NCBI RefSeq assembly: GCF_026790145.1 | Contig: NZ_JALAMS010000018.1 | Coordinates: 372,001-436,000 of the forward strand | Origin: Bacillus_I endophytica_A | Lineage (GTDB): Bacteria; Bacillota; Bacilli; Bacillales; Bacillaceae_H | DNA length: 64,000 nt | Direction of reading: 5' to 3' | In this document: positions 34,221 through 42,915 of the stretch, piece after piece | Layout of the letters: each line of letters begins with the position of its first letter | Numbering within the stretch: the stretch's first letter is position 1 | Position numbers and translations under genes: made by a program | Notes under the pieces: generated by a model | Seen by the model: only the letters and a program-made list of their open reading frames with translations | What the model was told of the DNA's origin: nothing | The model's database searches: none

Positions 34221-35044
34221 AGGCATTAATTTTAGCGGAATGGGAGCGACTTTTTAAACGGAAATTAACGTGGGTTGTGTTGGCGATGGCGCCTGCTGGA
34301 CTACTTGTTGCTGCTTCGTATTTGCAGAAGCAAAACGGGCAGCTAAGTCCTGACTTACCAGAATATACGTTCACAGGAAACTTTGCTGTACTTGGGTTAT
34401 CTGAGATGTTATTTACCGCATTTAATGCGCTTTTACTTGTTTTTATTACGTTGATGATTACAGAAGAATACCGAACAGGACAGCTGCGCATGTTGATGAT
34501 TCGGGCCCGTTCGCTTGGTGAGCTTGTCACAGCTAAAGTGCTCGTTATACTGGTCTTCTTGTTTCTCTTTTTTATCATCTATTTTTTGAGTAGTTATTTG
34601 ATAGGATTCTTTTTCTTTGATAATCAGGCAAACTATGCTGTTTTCTATCATAACGAGTTGTTTAGCTTTAAAGAAGGCTTAATTTATAATATTGAGTTCT
34701 ATGGGCTGTCATATATGACGACCGTTGCAATTGGGGCTGTACTAGTATTTATTGCCGTTATTAGTAAAACAACGACAGCAGCCATTGGAGGAGGAGGAGG
34801 TTTCTTGCTTTTCTCATTCTCTTATCCTTATATGTTAAAAGTATTTAGTGGATTTATTGATCAAGTAACGGTTGCAAAATTCTTTTTCACATCAATTCCG
34901 ATGATTCAACATGAAGGTATTACAACGATGATTGCTGAAAAACCACAGTTTGTTTTATGGAATCTAGGAGTGATGGGATTTTATATTTTGTTTTTCAGCA
35001 CGCTAACATTTTTAACACTTCGAAAAAAAGAAACATTTTTATAA
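34217..35044 (+). CDS. ABC transporter permease, LanE/LanG-like (first)
   Basis: 275 residues, six predicted helices; begins with a short cytosolic segment WERLFKRKLTW and has a TEEYRTGQLRMLM motif typical of ABC-2 permeases of peptide-antibiotic exporters. Four-nt overlap with the ATPase gene shows coupling. Probably forms a heteromeric channel with the next gene product. Confidence 0.85.
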   Translation: MKALILAEWERLFKRKLTWVVLAMAPAGLLVAASYLQKQNGQLSPDLPEYTFTGNFAVLGLSEMLFTAFNALLLVFITLMITEEYRTGQLRMLMIRARSLGELVTAKVLVILVFLFLFFIIYFLSSYLIGFFFFDNQANYAVFYHNELFSFKEGLIYNIEFYGLSYMTTVAIGAVLVFIAVISKTTTAAIGGGGGFLLFSFSYPYMLKVFSGFIDQVTVAKFFFTSIPMIQHEGITTMIAEKPQFVLWNLGVMGFYILFFSTLTFLTLRKKETFL

Positions 35045-35059
35045 AAGGAGAGAGCAGAA

Positions 35060-35830
35060 ATGAAACAATTAATTTGGAGTGAACTAGAAAGAACTTTCAA
35101 ACGAAAAAAGACTATTATTATGCTTGTTGTTTATCTGTTGTTGCTTGGGTTTGAATGTTTGTTTTTATTTGCAATGGGAGGAACCACTTTCTTCGATCCT
35201 GAACATGATGTAAAGATGGATTCGCTAAATTCTTCCTCCCTTTATTTACGAGATTTAGCTTTCTTTCTTACATTTATTCTCATTCCAATGCTTGTTGTGG
35301 ATAGTTTTAACGGGGAATATGCGTCAGGGGCACTGCGCCTTGTATTAATTCGTCCTCAGTCACGTTTACAGCTGTTTTTAGCGAAGTGGTTTATTCAATG
35401 TTTTCTGTTTTTCGGTGTGTTAGTTATTACAGGTGTAACCGGGTTTTTGTTTGGGAAAATTGTGATGCCGAATGTAGAACATACGATATTTTTAGGTGGG
35501 CATAATGTAGATACGATGGGAGCATTTCTCTATACGCTTAAATTTTACGGCATTGCGTTTGCTATTTTTCTCACAATTATTACACTTGCTAGCTTAGTGA
35601 GCGTTCTTATGCCAAATGCCATTCTTTCATATGTTGGATTAATCGCTATATTAATTGGGAGTGTCTATGCGTCAGATCAGCTTCTTTTCTTCTTTTCAAT
35701 GACCGATTCGATTTTTTATCAACTAAGCGGTACAAGTTCAGATAACTTTTTATTCCTTCTATTTCCAATATTGGGACTTAGCATTATAATAAATATAACC
35801 GTATGGAAGAAAAAAGAATGGATAGGATAA
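35060..35830 (+). CDS. ABC transporter permease, LanE/LanG-like (second)
   Basis: 256 residues with six predicted helices. It shares the LanE/LanG layout with its neighbour (SELERTFKRKKT at the start and VVDSFNGEYASGALRLVLIR in the equivalent ABC-2 segment), so the two arose by duplication. AAAGGAG precedes the ATG. Followed 7 nt later by the response regulator gene. Confidence 0.85.
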   Translation: MKQLIWSELERTFKRKKTIIMLVVYLLLLGFECLFLFAMGGTTFFDPEHDVKMDSLNSSSLYLRDLAFFLTFILIPMLVVDSFNGEYASGALRLVLIRPQSRLQLFLAKWFIQCFLFFGVLVITGVTGFLFGKIVMPNVEHTIFLGGHNVDTMGAFLYTLKFYGIAFAIFLTIITLASLVSVLMPNAILSYVGLIAILIGSVYASDQLLFFFSMTDSIFYQLSGTSSDNFLFLLFPILGLSIIINITVWKKKEWIG

Positions 35831-35837
35831 GGATAAA

Positions 35838-36518
35838 ATGCAAGAAAAAATTCTACTTGTGGATGATGAGAAAGAAATTATCTCGTTTATGAGAGATGCC
35901 TTAGAAGATGAAGGATATGATGTGCTATGTGCCTATGATGGAAAAGAGGCGCTCACCAAACTAAAAGAACGGCCAGATCTTATTCTTTTAGATGTGATGA
36001 TGCCTGAAATGGACGGATTTGAGCTTTGTGAACTTATCCGTAAAAATGTCTCTTGTCCGATCTTGTTTTTAAGTGCAAAACAAACAGAGCAAGATCGGAT
36101 CAAAGGCCTTTTAGTTGGAGGAGACGACTATTTAATAAAGCCATTTAGCATGAAGGAGCTGAAGATGAGAATTTATGCTCATTTGAGGCGAGAGAAGCGG
36201 ACGGAAAGTACGGTATACAATCGACTTCATTTTGGCTATTTAACAATTGACTTAGACGGCTATCAAATTTTATACAACAATGAAAAACTTCCATTTACAT
36301 CAAGAGAGTTTGAGCTTCTGCATTTTCTAGCGCTTCATCCAGGACAAGTGTTCACACGAGAGCAGCTGTATGAAAAAATTTGGGGATATGATGCAGAAGG
36401 AGACTCTTCAACAGTGACAGAGCATATAAAAAAAATTCGCGCTAAGCTTTCTAAATATAAAGGATGCAGAGATTATATTTCAACAGTGTGGGGAATTGGC
36501 TATAAATGGGTAAGTTGA
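35838..36518 (+). CDS. OmpR-family response regulator
   Basis: 226 residues: receiver domain with Asp9/Asp10, phosphoacceptor Asp52 (LLLDVMMPEMDG) and Lys near 101, then a winged-helix DNA-binding domain ending DYISTVWGIGYKW. Overlaps the kinase gene by 13 nt. Probably activates the ABC genes upstream when the kinase senses a peptide antibiotic. Confidence 0.92.
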   Translation: MQEKILLVDDEKEIISFMRDALEDEGYDVLCAYDGKEALTKLKERPDLILLDVMMPEMDGFELCELIRKNVSCPILFLSAKQTEQDRIKGLLVGGDDYLIKPFSMKELKMRIYAHLRREKRTESTVYNRLHFGYLTIDLDGYQILYNNEKLPFTSREFELLHFLALHPGQVFTREQLYEKIWGYDAEGDSSTVTEHIKKIRAKLSKYKGCRDYISTVWGIGYKWVS

Positions 36519-37960
36519 AGAGACGGAAAAAGAGCGCAAGTCTAAGAACCCAGCTCGTTACGTCTTTTCATCTTGTCCTCTTATTTAGTATACTTGCGAC
36601 CATTATTACAGCAGGAGCTATTGTGCTATGTGCGATTATCTTCCTTATTCCGAACGGATTGAATCCTGCTAACTACTATGAGAAAAAAATCCCGGATGTG
36701 CTTGCATTTGTTCAAAAACATGAAAGTGATGTGACATCCCGAAGTTTTCAAAGCAGACTTGAAAAAGAAATTCCAACAGAAGGGATTGGCTATCAAGTTC
36801 TGAATAAAGAAGGAAATGTTGTATACGGTTCAATTGAAAAAACGTATATCGGAAGTAAACGAGAATTGTATTCTAAGCTGAACAGTGATATCCATGATGG
36901 TACGTATTTTGTTAAACTTTATCCACTGTTTAATAGAGAAAAAGAAGTGAATGGTGCTGTTTTGTTGCGCTACAAATTAACGCTTGCTTCTTCTAATCCA
37001 AAGGACCGTTTGTTTATTGTAGGTGCAACGGTTTTATTATTTAGTAGTCCTTTTCTATATTTCTATCTTTTTTCGTATCTGTTTGGACGTCGCTTTAGCC
37101 GGAAAATTGAGAAACCGTTCAACGAGCTTATTGATGCATCTCATAAAATTCAGCGTAACGACTTGGAGTTTTCGCTACCAAAAGTTCAAGAATCGAGAGA
37201 ATTAGATCAGCTTGTTCATGCATTTGAAGACATGAGAGTTGCGCTTAAAGAGTCACTAACACGTCAATGGAAGCTTGAAGAAGACCGAAAAGAAATGACA
37301 GCAGCGATTGCTCATGATTTGAGAACCCCGCTTACGATCATTCATGGTCATACAGAAGGACTTCTTGAAGGAAGTAAAAACAATCCAAAGCGGCTTGATG
37401 ATTATTTACAAACCATTTTTAGAAATACAGTTCGTTCCATTCGCTTACTTGATCAGCTTCGCGATGTTTCCTTCCTAGAGAATATTACGTTTTCTGTAAA
37501 AAAGGAACCGATTAATATTAGAGAATTTGTTGAAGCAAAAGGGAACGAATTTGAGCTTTTAAGCAAGAAAAAGAGCATTTATTTCTCTTATACAGTTCAC
37601 GGTGCGCAGGAAGTCCTCTATACTGATCCACATCTCATTGCGCAAGTTTTTGACAATGTAATCACAAACTGTATTCGCTACACTCCTTGGGGCGGAAAGA
37701 TTAGCTGGGATATTACGATCCACAATGAGACCGTTTTATTTGAAGTGAAAGATAGCGGACCTGGGTTTGCGCAAAATCATAACAAAAAGCTGTTTGAAAA
37801 GTTTTACCGAGAAGATCAATCAAGAGGAAATACAGAAGGAAATGCAGGGCTTGGCCTTTATATTGCGCACTCTATTGTCAAAAATCACAGCGGAGAAATT
37901 GAGGCTTATAATCATAAAGAAGGTGGAGCATATATTAAAATAGAGCTTCCGCTTACATAA
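36506..37960 (+). CDS. Sensor histidine kinase with extracellular domain
   Basis: 484 residues: helix 1 (about 18-50), an extracellular domain of about 120 residues, helix 2 (about 172-195), a HAMP linker, H-box IAHDLRTPLTIIHGHTEG with His270, and the ATPase domain with NCIRYTP, DSGPGFA and GNAGLGLYIAHSIV. It is not the short BceS type that lacks an external domain, so it can sense ligand by itself, as CprK/NisK-like kinases do. Partner is the response regulator it overlaps. Confidence 0.9.
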   Translation: MGKLKRRKKSASLRTQLVTSFHLVLLFSILATIITAGAIVLCAIIFLIPNGLNPANYYEKKIPDVLAFVQKHESDVTSRSFQSRLEKEIPTEGIGYQVLNKEGNVVYGSIEKTYIGSKRELYSKLNSDIHDGTYFVKLYPLFNREKEVNGAVLLRYKLTLASSNPKDRLFIVGATVLLFSSPFLYFYLFSYLFGRRFSRKIEKPFNELIDASHKIQRNDLEFSLPKVQESRELDQLVHAFEDMRVALKESLTRQWKLEEDRKEMTAAIAHDLRTPLTIIHGHTEGLLEGSKNNPKRLDDYLQTIFRNTVRSIRLLDQLRDVSFLENITFSVKKEPINIREFVEAKGNEFELLSKKKSIYFSYTVHGAQEVLYTDPHLIAQVFDNVITNCIRYTPWGGKISWDITIHNETVLFEVKDSGPGFAQNHNKKLFEKFYREDQSRGNTEGNAGLGLYIAHSIVKNHSGEIEAYNHKEGGAYIKIELPLT

Positions 37961-38076
37961 CCGTTTTTCACGCCGTGTTTGAATTTCTCCTAGTAAGGTT
38001 AAAGAAAAAGTACAACTATCTACGAAAATACGAAAGAAAATATAATAGAATACTTCAAAAAAGGGAGGAAGAAAAA

Positions 38077-38295
38077 ATGGCGAAAACGAGACATAATGAT
38101 TATAAAGAAGAAGAACGGATAAAAAATGAACCTTCAAAAGAATCCGAAGTAAAAGACCGAACAGAGTTAGACAAATTTGAAAGCCAACAAAACGTCGATC
38201 ATATTCCACTTGAAGAGGTTGAACTAGATCAGAAAGACGAAAAAAGAAAGCACCGTACAAAGGATTCTTCTTCGACTGAGAAGAAGCACAAATAA
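38077..38295 (+). CDS. Small highly charged hypothetical protein
   Basis: 72 residues, almost entirely charged or polar (Lys, Glu, Asp, Arg), with no hydrophobic core, so probably disordered. ATG 38077 follows AGGGAGGA; the longer frame from 37975 has no ribosome site. Followed by a terminator. Possibly a stress or spore-related small protein, but this is a guess. Confidence 0.6.
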   Translation: MAKTRHNDYKEEERIKNEPSKESEVKDRTELDKFESQQNVDHIPLEEVELDQKDEKRKHRTKDSSSTEKKHK

Positions 38296-38296
38296 G

Positions 38297-38332
38297 AGAA
38301 GCGGTTGCTGCATTAGCAGCCGCTTCTTTTAT
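38297..38332 (+). terminator. Terminator after the charged small protein
   Basis: AGAAGCGGTTGC (38297-38308) pairs with GCAGCCGCTTCT (38316-38327), one G-U, then TTTTATT. Confidence 0.88.
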
Positions 38333-38402
38333 TGTATTAACGTTTGGTTTTTCCATCAATATCACATATGATAAAAACAACAGGACGCCAAGAGGTGATG
38401 GG

Positions 38403-38945
38403 ATGAATGCAAAAGAAAAAGCGCTAGCATTTGCAACCAAAATGCATGGAGAACAAAAAAGAAAAGGAAGTTCCCTTCCGTATATTGTTCACCCTATCGA
38501 GGTGAGTAAAATATTAGAAGAAGCAAACTTGCCAGAAAGTGTTGTAATCGCGGGTCTTCTTCACGATACGGTTGAAGATACAGAGGCCACATTAGATGAC
38601 ATTAAGGCTCTTTTTGGAAAAGAAGTAGCATCTCTTGTTGGGGCTCATACGGAAGATAAGTCTAAAAGCTGGGAAGAGCGTAAAGCTCATACAATTGCCG
38701 TGGCAAAAAGCGGGTCATTACTTGTAAAAGCTCTTATTGCAGCTGATAAATTATCAAATTTACATTCGCTACAAAAAGACTACAAAGAGCAAGGAGAGGA
38801 AGTGTGGATACACTTTAAACGGGGATACGAAAAGCAAAAATGGTATTATCTGAACGTTGCTCATAATCTTTTTATTGGTTTAAAGGAAGAGGAAGTGCCT
38901 CTATTTTTTTATAAGTTTAAAGAAAAAGCAGAGAGTTTTTTTTAG
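38403..38945 (+). CDS. HD-domain phosphohydrolase of RelA/SpoT small-alarmone-hydrolase type
   Basis: 180 residues. The HD pattern is visible as FATKMHGEQKRKG, YIVHPIEV, GLLHDTVEDT and AADKLSNL, the arrangement of (p)ppGpp hydrolase domains such as Mesh1; there is no synthetase domain. It could degrade alarmones or another phosphorylated nucleotide. A GGTGATGGG string precedes the ATG. Confidence 0.8.
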   Translation: MNAKEKALAFATKMHGEQKRKGSSLPYIVHPIEVSKILEEANLPESVVIAGLLHDTVEDTEATLDDIKALFGKEVASLVGAHTEDKSKSWEERKAHTIAVAKSGSLLVKALIAADKLSNLHSLQKDYKEQGEEVWIHFKRGYEKQKWYYLNVAHNLFIGLKEEEVPLFFYKFKEKAESFF

Positions 38946-39015
38946 AAATAAAAGGCAACAAGAAAAGAAAAGCACGAAAATGCACCTTAGAGGAGTTAAA
39001 TTATATTTTGAATAC

Positions 39016-39060
39016 CCACTACTTCAAACAACTCATAAGAGAGTGAAGTAGTGGATATTT
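39016..39060 (+). terminator. Terminator after the HD-domain gene
   Basis: CCACTACTTCA (39016-39026) pairs with TGAAGTAGTGG (39044-39054); ATATTTTAA follows. Confidence 0.65.
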
Positions 39061-39147
39061 TAATTCGCAAAATATAACCAAAATGCAAATAAATAACTAA
39101 AAAAGCATGGGATGTGATACGATAAAAAAACATCCAGAAAATCTAAA

Positions 39148-39162
39148 ATGAAAGCGTTTTAT
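39148..39162 (+). promoter_or_regulatory. cre-like site before the keto-deoxy aldolase gene
   Basis: ATGAAAGCGTTTTAT matches the CcpA consensus except one position (A for C) and lies 25 nt before the chosen start. Its ATG is the apparent but probably false start of the longer frame. Confidence 0.5.
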
Positions 39163-39186
39163 ATAAAGATGAAAGGAGAGGTTGCA

Positions 39187-40110
39187 GTGAAGGCAAATCC
39201 AATATTCAAAGGGATTATCCCACCAATTCCAACTATTTTATATGAAGATGGACGCATTGATGAAAAAGGAATGAAAAACCTAATTGATTTCTTAATTGAA
39301 TCAAATGTTGATGGACTTTTCTTTTTAGGTTCTGGAGGGGAATTTAGTCAAATGTCAGCAGGGCTAAGAAGAGAAGTAGCGGAGTTTGTGATTCCTTATG
39401 TAAACGGTCGTGTTCCCGTTCTGATTGGTACAGGCACGTCAAGCACAATGGAGACGATTTCTTTGAGCGTTCATGCACAAGAAAAGGGAGCTGACGGTAT
39501 TGTTGTTATTAACCCTTATTATTGGCCCTTAACTGAAGAAGGTCTTTTTGAGCATTATAGTGAAATTGCGCAAAATGTAGATCTCCCCATCATGCTATAT
39601 AACTTTCCTTCATTAACAGGAACAGATCTATCTCCTGATTTAGTGTTGAAGCTAGCTCAAGCACATCCAAATATCGTTGGAATTAAAGATACCGTTGACG
39701 CTGTAGGGCATACAAGAGAACTCATTTTAAAAGTGAAAAAAGAGAAACCTAATTTTGTCGTTTTCTCAGGGTATGATGATCACTTATTTAATACGCTAGC
39801 TTTAGGAGGAGATGGCTCAATTCCGCTCTCAGCAAGTTTTGCTCCAGAACTATCTGTTGGAATTTATAGAGCTTTTCAAACAGGAGACTACGAAAAAGCG
39901 ATTGAGCTTCATCGTCAACTTGCTCCTTTACCGCTTTTATATAAATTAGACTCGCCCTTTATGAATGTTGCCAAAGAAGCCATTCGTTTAAGAGGGATAG
40001 AAGTGTCAACAGATGTATTAGCTCCAACCCGCAAGCTTAGCGAAGAGAAGAAAAAAGAGTTGAAATCACTCTTAACAACGTTTCTTGGTGATTCTATTGT
40101 GTTATCTTAA
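39187..40110 (+). CDS. YagE-like 2-keto-3-deoxy sugar acid aldolase (DHDPS/NAL superfamily)
   Basis: A 307-residue class I aldolase. The Schiff-base Lys167 lies in IVGIKDTVD; FLGSGGEFSQM, INPYYW, MLYNFPSLTGTDL and FSGYDDHLFNTLALGGDGS match the YagE subgroup, which cleaves 2-keto-3-deoxygluconate or -galactonate to pyruvate and glyceraldehyde, rather than true dihydrodipicolinate synthase. GTG 39187 is chosen because AAAGGAGAGG lies 5-6 nt before it; the frame back to 39148 would start inside a cre-like site. A link to galacturonate breakdown from the pectin genes is inferred; no other uronate genes are in the window. Confidence 0.85.
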   Translation: MKANPIFKGIIPPIPTILYEDGRIDEKGMKNLIDFLIESNVDGLFFLGSGGEFSQMSAGLRREVAEFVIPYVNGRVPVLIGTGTSSTMETISLSVHAQEKGADGIVVINPYYWPLTEEGLFEHYSEIAQNVDLPIMLYNFPSLTGTDLSPDLVLKLAQAHPNIVGIKDTVDAVGHTRELILKVKKEKPNFVVFSGYDDHLFNTLALGGDGSIPLSASFAPELSVGIYRAFQTGDYEKAIELHRQLAPLPLLYKLDSPFMNVAKEAIRLRGIEVSTDVLAPTRKLSEEKKKELKSLLTTFLGDSIVLS

Positions 40111-40125
40111 GTTTTTTAATAGAGT

Positions 40126-40168
40126 AACAACAAAGACTCAGAGCTTTTAGCTTTGAGTCTTTGTTGTT
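40126..40168. terminator. Bidirectional terminator
   Basis: A 19-bp stem (40126-40144 with 40150-40168, one G-U) between the convergent aldolase and CPBP protease genes. Confidence 0.9.
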
Positions 40169-40776
40169 TAGGATTTTAATTTTAGAATTCGATACTTAAA
40201 GAGAATGGTGATGACAAAATTAAGAAAAAAGTGGGCGATGATTGGTGCTAAAATATTACTTGTTTTCACATATACCCAACCAAATGCAAGACTTGGTAAT
40301 AAAATATTAAAAAGCATAAGAGGCTTTTTAAAATATTGAACATGAAGAGCTAAAAATAGAAGAGAAGTAATAAAAATCCCGCCCCAGCTTTCTTCTATAT
40401 AAAGAAGAAGTAAATTTTGAACAATCCCTCTAAATAAAAGCTCTTCAAACAATGATCCAAAAAGAAAAAGAGAAAGTAGTGCTGATATAGAAGATGTTTG
40501 GTATTGCTTATTCTGATTATCAATGTAATGAGAAGGAATTAAAATTGTTAAAAGAATACCAAATAAGATAAGTCCTATCGTTGTTGTAATCGTCATGGTC
40601 ATAAGTGTAGCGGGGTTATGAAATGATAAAAATTGATCTAGCGTCAAAACATCAAAAATAATTAACAGTGTGATCGCTGCTACGCCCATTAAAGTAAAAG
40701 AGGCAAAAACAAAAACAGCGTCTTTTAAATTTAGCTCTTCTTTTTCAATCTTTGAATGATTTTGTACTGTGCTCAT
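40168..40776 (-). CDS. CPBP-family intramembrane protease
   Basis: 202 residues with about six membrane helices. The motif FEELLFRG supplies the Glu-Glu and Arg of the CPBP (Abi/CAAX-protease) active site, and the later SLLFLALHV and IIAHFFLNF supply the conserved His residues. ATG 40776 is preferred: AGGTC lies just upstream, while the frame back to 40863 has no site. These proteins process prenylated or small peptides, or act in bacteriocin self-immunity; the target is unknown. Confidence 0.85.
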   Translation of the reverse strand: MSTVQNHSKIEKEELNLKDAVFVFASFTLMGVAAITLLIIFDVLTLDQFLSFHNPATLMTMTITTTIGLILFGILLTILIPSHYIDNQNKQYQTSSISALLSLFLFGSLFEELLFRGIVQNLLLLYIEESWGGIFITSLLFLALHVQYFKKPLMLFNILLPSLAFGWVYVKTSNILAPIIAHFFLNFVITILFKYRILKLKS

Positions 40777-41088
40777 ATATGACCTGCTTTCTTGATGAAT
40801 TTTATATATAGTAAAACCTATATCTTCATATTCTAACAGAAAAAGGATGATGAGAGGGTCCAAAGTTTAAGATAGTAAGGATAGATTACAAGATTTTTGT
40901 TCAATCTGTTCTAGAAAAAGCTAGTCTGCAAAGCCTAGGTTTCTATACCTTTTCTTAGGCATCTACAAATTTCCCTCCATAAATTACTTCTTTCAAAAGA
41001 GAAACTTCTTCGCCTTCTTCTTCGACTCTTATTAGGGGGCCATATTTGAGATAAGTTTAAGAGCATTATAAAGGAATTAATTAACAAA

Positions 41089-41106
41089 AGTTAAGTTAAC
41101 TTAACT
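41089..41106. promoter_or_regulatory. Palindrome 1 upstream of the MarR gene
   Basis: AGTTAAGTTAACTTAACT, a perfect 18-bp palindrome. Size and A/T-rich symmetry fit a MarR-family operator. Confidence 0.65.
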
Positions 41107-41297
41107 ATAAGAGAGATATTCTTTACTGTCAACTCATTTTTTAAATATCATTTGAATTTAGAGAACAACAAAAAATGAAAAACCGTATAGAAATGTATAT
41201 AAATTTCCATAAACTAAGCACAAGGTCTTTTTATATGGTATGCTAATATGCGTTCCTGAAAAATTTGACATTACAATCGAACTACTTTTATAATTGA

Positions 41298-41311
41298 TTA
41301 AGTTAACTTAA
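41298..41311. promoter_or_regulatory. Palindrome 2 upstream of the MarR gene
   Basis: TTAAGTTAACTTAA, the same 14-bp core as palindrome 1, about 208 nt downstream and about 80 nt before the MarR start. Likely autoregulatory operator. Confidence 0.65.
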
Positions 41312-41389
41312 CTAATTGCGGAAGAAATTACTTCTCTAGCATTTTGCTAAAAAGTAATGAAAATAGCGTTATAAAAGGAGCGTAAAAAA

Positions 41390-41866
41390 GTGTTGTCGGA
41401 GTATCAAAAGATTATTAAACAAATGAACGATGCCTTTGAAGAGTTTGGAGTATTAATTGCTAATGAGACGAAAAAAATTGATCAGTTTGACTTAACAATG
41501 CAGCAAGATCTCATCTTAGCTTATATAGCTAAGCATTTAAACGTAACAGCAAACGAAATTGCTCATTCGTTCGGTATTACGAAAAGTGCTGTAAGTCAAG
41601 TTCTCTCAAAACTTGAACAAAATAAAATGATTATACGAGCGGTCAACCCACAAAATAAGCGAGAATCTTTTATATCATTAGGAGAAAATGGAGAAAAGTA
41701 TGTCTCTTTGCTCCAAGAATTGGACATAAAGCTTATTAAGAACTATTATTCAAAAGTGAACTTAGATGATTTAACACATATGACACGAACAATGGAAAAA
41801 ATTAATGAAGTTATTAAAGAAGAAAATGAAACAACTCAGAAAAAAGGTACATTACATAGAGAATAG
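41390..41866 (+). CDS. MarR-family transcriptional regulator
   Basis: 158 residues. The winged helix shows NVTANEIAHSFGITKSAVSQVLSKLEQNKMI, followed by a wing with NPQNKRESFISL. It starts with GTG behind AAAGGAG. Two identical palindromes upstream are probable operators, so autoregulation is likely. Its stop is 21 nt before pssA, so control of phospholipid genes is conceivable. Confidence 0.85.
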   Translation: MLSEYQKIIKQMNDAFEEFGVLIANETKKIDQFDLTMQQDLILAYIAKHLNVTANEIAHSFGITKSAVSQVLSKLEQNKMIIRAVNPQNKRESFISLGENGEKYVSLLQELDIKLIKNYYSKVNLDDLTHMTRTMEKINEVIKEENETTQKKGTLHRE

Positions 41867-41887
41867 TACTGGAGGTTTAACTACGCT

Positions 41888-42421
41888 TTGATTTATATAC
41901 CCAACATGATTACAATCGGAAATTTTATTTGTGGAATTTTAGCTATTCACTCTTTATTATTTCACCACGTTCATTCAGCTGTTATGCTGATTTTTACAGG
42001 AATGTTTTTTGATCTTTTTGATGGTCTAGCTGCCCGCAAGCTTAATGTTGTTTCAGAAATCGGCAAAGAGCTGGATTCTTTAGCTGATCTTGTCACATTT
42101 AGCGTTGCGCCATCAATGCTTGCCTACAGTGTGTCATTATATGAGCTGCCGCTTATCGGTCTTTTATGTGCACTTGCTTTCAGTGTTTGTGGAATGCTTC
42201 GTCTTGCCCGTTTTAATGCTGAACAAAGCAAACTATCAACATTTATTGGAATGCCTGCTCCATTCGCTGCGATTTGTCTTGTTGTGCTAAGTTTTGTACA
42301 TAACCCAGTGATTCTAGCCATTGGGACGTGTATTCTTGCTTATCTTATGGTAAGTCGAGTCAAATTCCCACATTTCAAGAGCCAAGCCCCTGAAAACGTG
42401 GAGATGCAAGGATGGAACTAG
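41888..42421 (+). CDS. pssA: CDP-diacylglycerol-serine O-phosphatidyltransferase
   Basis: Membrane enzyme making phosphatidylserine, precursor of phosphatidylethanolamine. 177 residues with several helices and the CDP-alcohol transferase motif DGLAARKLNVVSEIGKELD followed by SLAD (DG-x2-AR-x8-G-x3-D-x3-D). Close in sequence to Bacillus PssA (IPNMITIGNFICG, VSRVKFPHFK). It starts with TTG; GGAGG lies about 12 nt before it, a long spacing. It overlaps the DedA gene by 10 nt, as in the Bacillus pssA-ybfM pair; psd is not next. Confidence 0.93.
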   Translation: MIYIPNMITIGNFICGILAIHSLLFHHVHSAVMLIFTGMFFDLFDGLAARKLNVVSEIGKELDSLADLVTFSVAPSMLAYSVSLYELPLIGLLCALAFSVCGMLRLARFNAEQSKLSTFIGMPAPFAAICLVVLSFVHNPVILAIGTCILAYLMVSRVKFPHFKSQAPENVEMQGWN

Positions 42422-42900
42422 TCGAGCATCTTATTACACACTATGGCTATATTGCTGTTTTTTTGATGCTTACGCTCGGAATTGTGGGTTTACCCATTCC
42501 TGATGAAGTATTAATGACGCTCATTGGGTACTTTACACATGTTGGTACGCTCAACTATGAACTTGCTATTGTTATTAGTTTTACAGGTGCTCTATTAGGA
42601 ATGATAATTAGCTACCTTATTGGAAGAAAAGCAGGTCGTCCTTTTATTGATAAGTATGGAAAGTGGGTTGGTTTAAAAGAAAAACGAATGGATAAAGTGG
42701 AAACATGGATGAAGAAATATGGGCCATATTCGCTTATCCTTGGCTACTTTATTCCGGGTGTGCGCCATGTGACATGCTACTTTTCAGGCATTACCCGGAT
42801 GAATTTAAAAACATATCTCTTATTTGTGGCCATTGGTGCTTTCTTATGGTGCTTTGTTTTTATTACAATTGGAAGAATTGCCGGTGTTATTCGATTTTAA
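42412..42900 (+). CDS. ybfM: DedA-family membrane protein
   Basis: 162 residues with about four helices. Family marks are LGIVGLPIPDEVLMTLIGYF, GALLGMIISYLIGRKAG and the late GYFIPGVRHVTCYFSGITRM with its conserved Arg. DedA/SNARE-associated proteins move phospholipids or carrier lipids across the membrane. It overlaps pssA, matching ybfM of the Bacillus pssA-ybfM-psd operon. Confidence 0.9.
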   Translation: MELVEHLITHYGYIAVFLMLTLGIVGLPIPDEVLMTLIGYFTHVGTLNYELAIVISFTGALLGMIISYLIGRKAGRPFIDKYGKWVGLKEKRMDKVETWMKKYGPYSLILGYFIPGVRHVTCYFSGITRMNLKTYLLFVAIGAFLWCFVFITIGRIAGVIRF

Positions 42901-42915
42901 GATAGTTACGGAGTG

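Larger units (their letters stand above)
40777..41389. other. Intergenic region with twin palindromes and a possible remnant
   Basis: About 610 nt. The right half holds two copies of TTAAGTTAACTTAA (listed separately). On the minus strand at 40965-41056 a 30-codon frame without start reads VEEEGEEVSLLKEVIYGGKF before a stop, coding-like but too short to assign; it may be a gene remnant. Confidence 0.35.

Noticed and set aside
39148..39186. Longer start of the aldolase gene
   Set aside because: Would begin within a cre-like sequence without ribosome site; GTG 39187 has AAAGGAGAGG.
40965..41056. Coding-like minus-strand stretch VEEEGEEVSLLKEVIYGG
   Set aside because: No start codon, only about 30 codons, and no recognisable family; kept only as a possible remnant within the gap entry.
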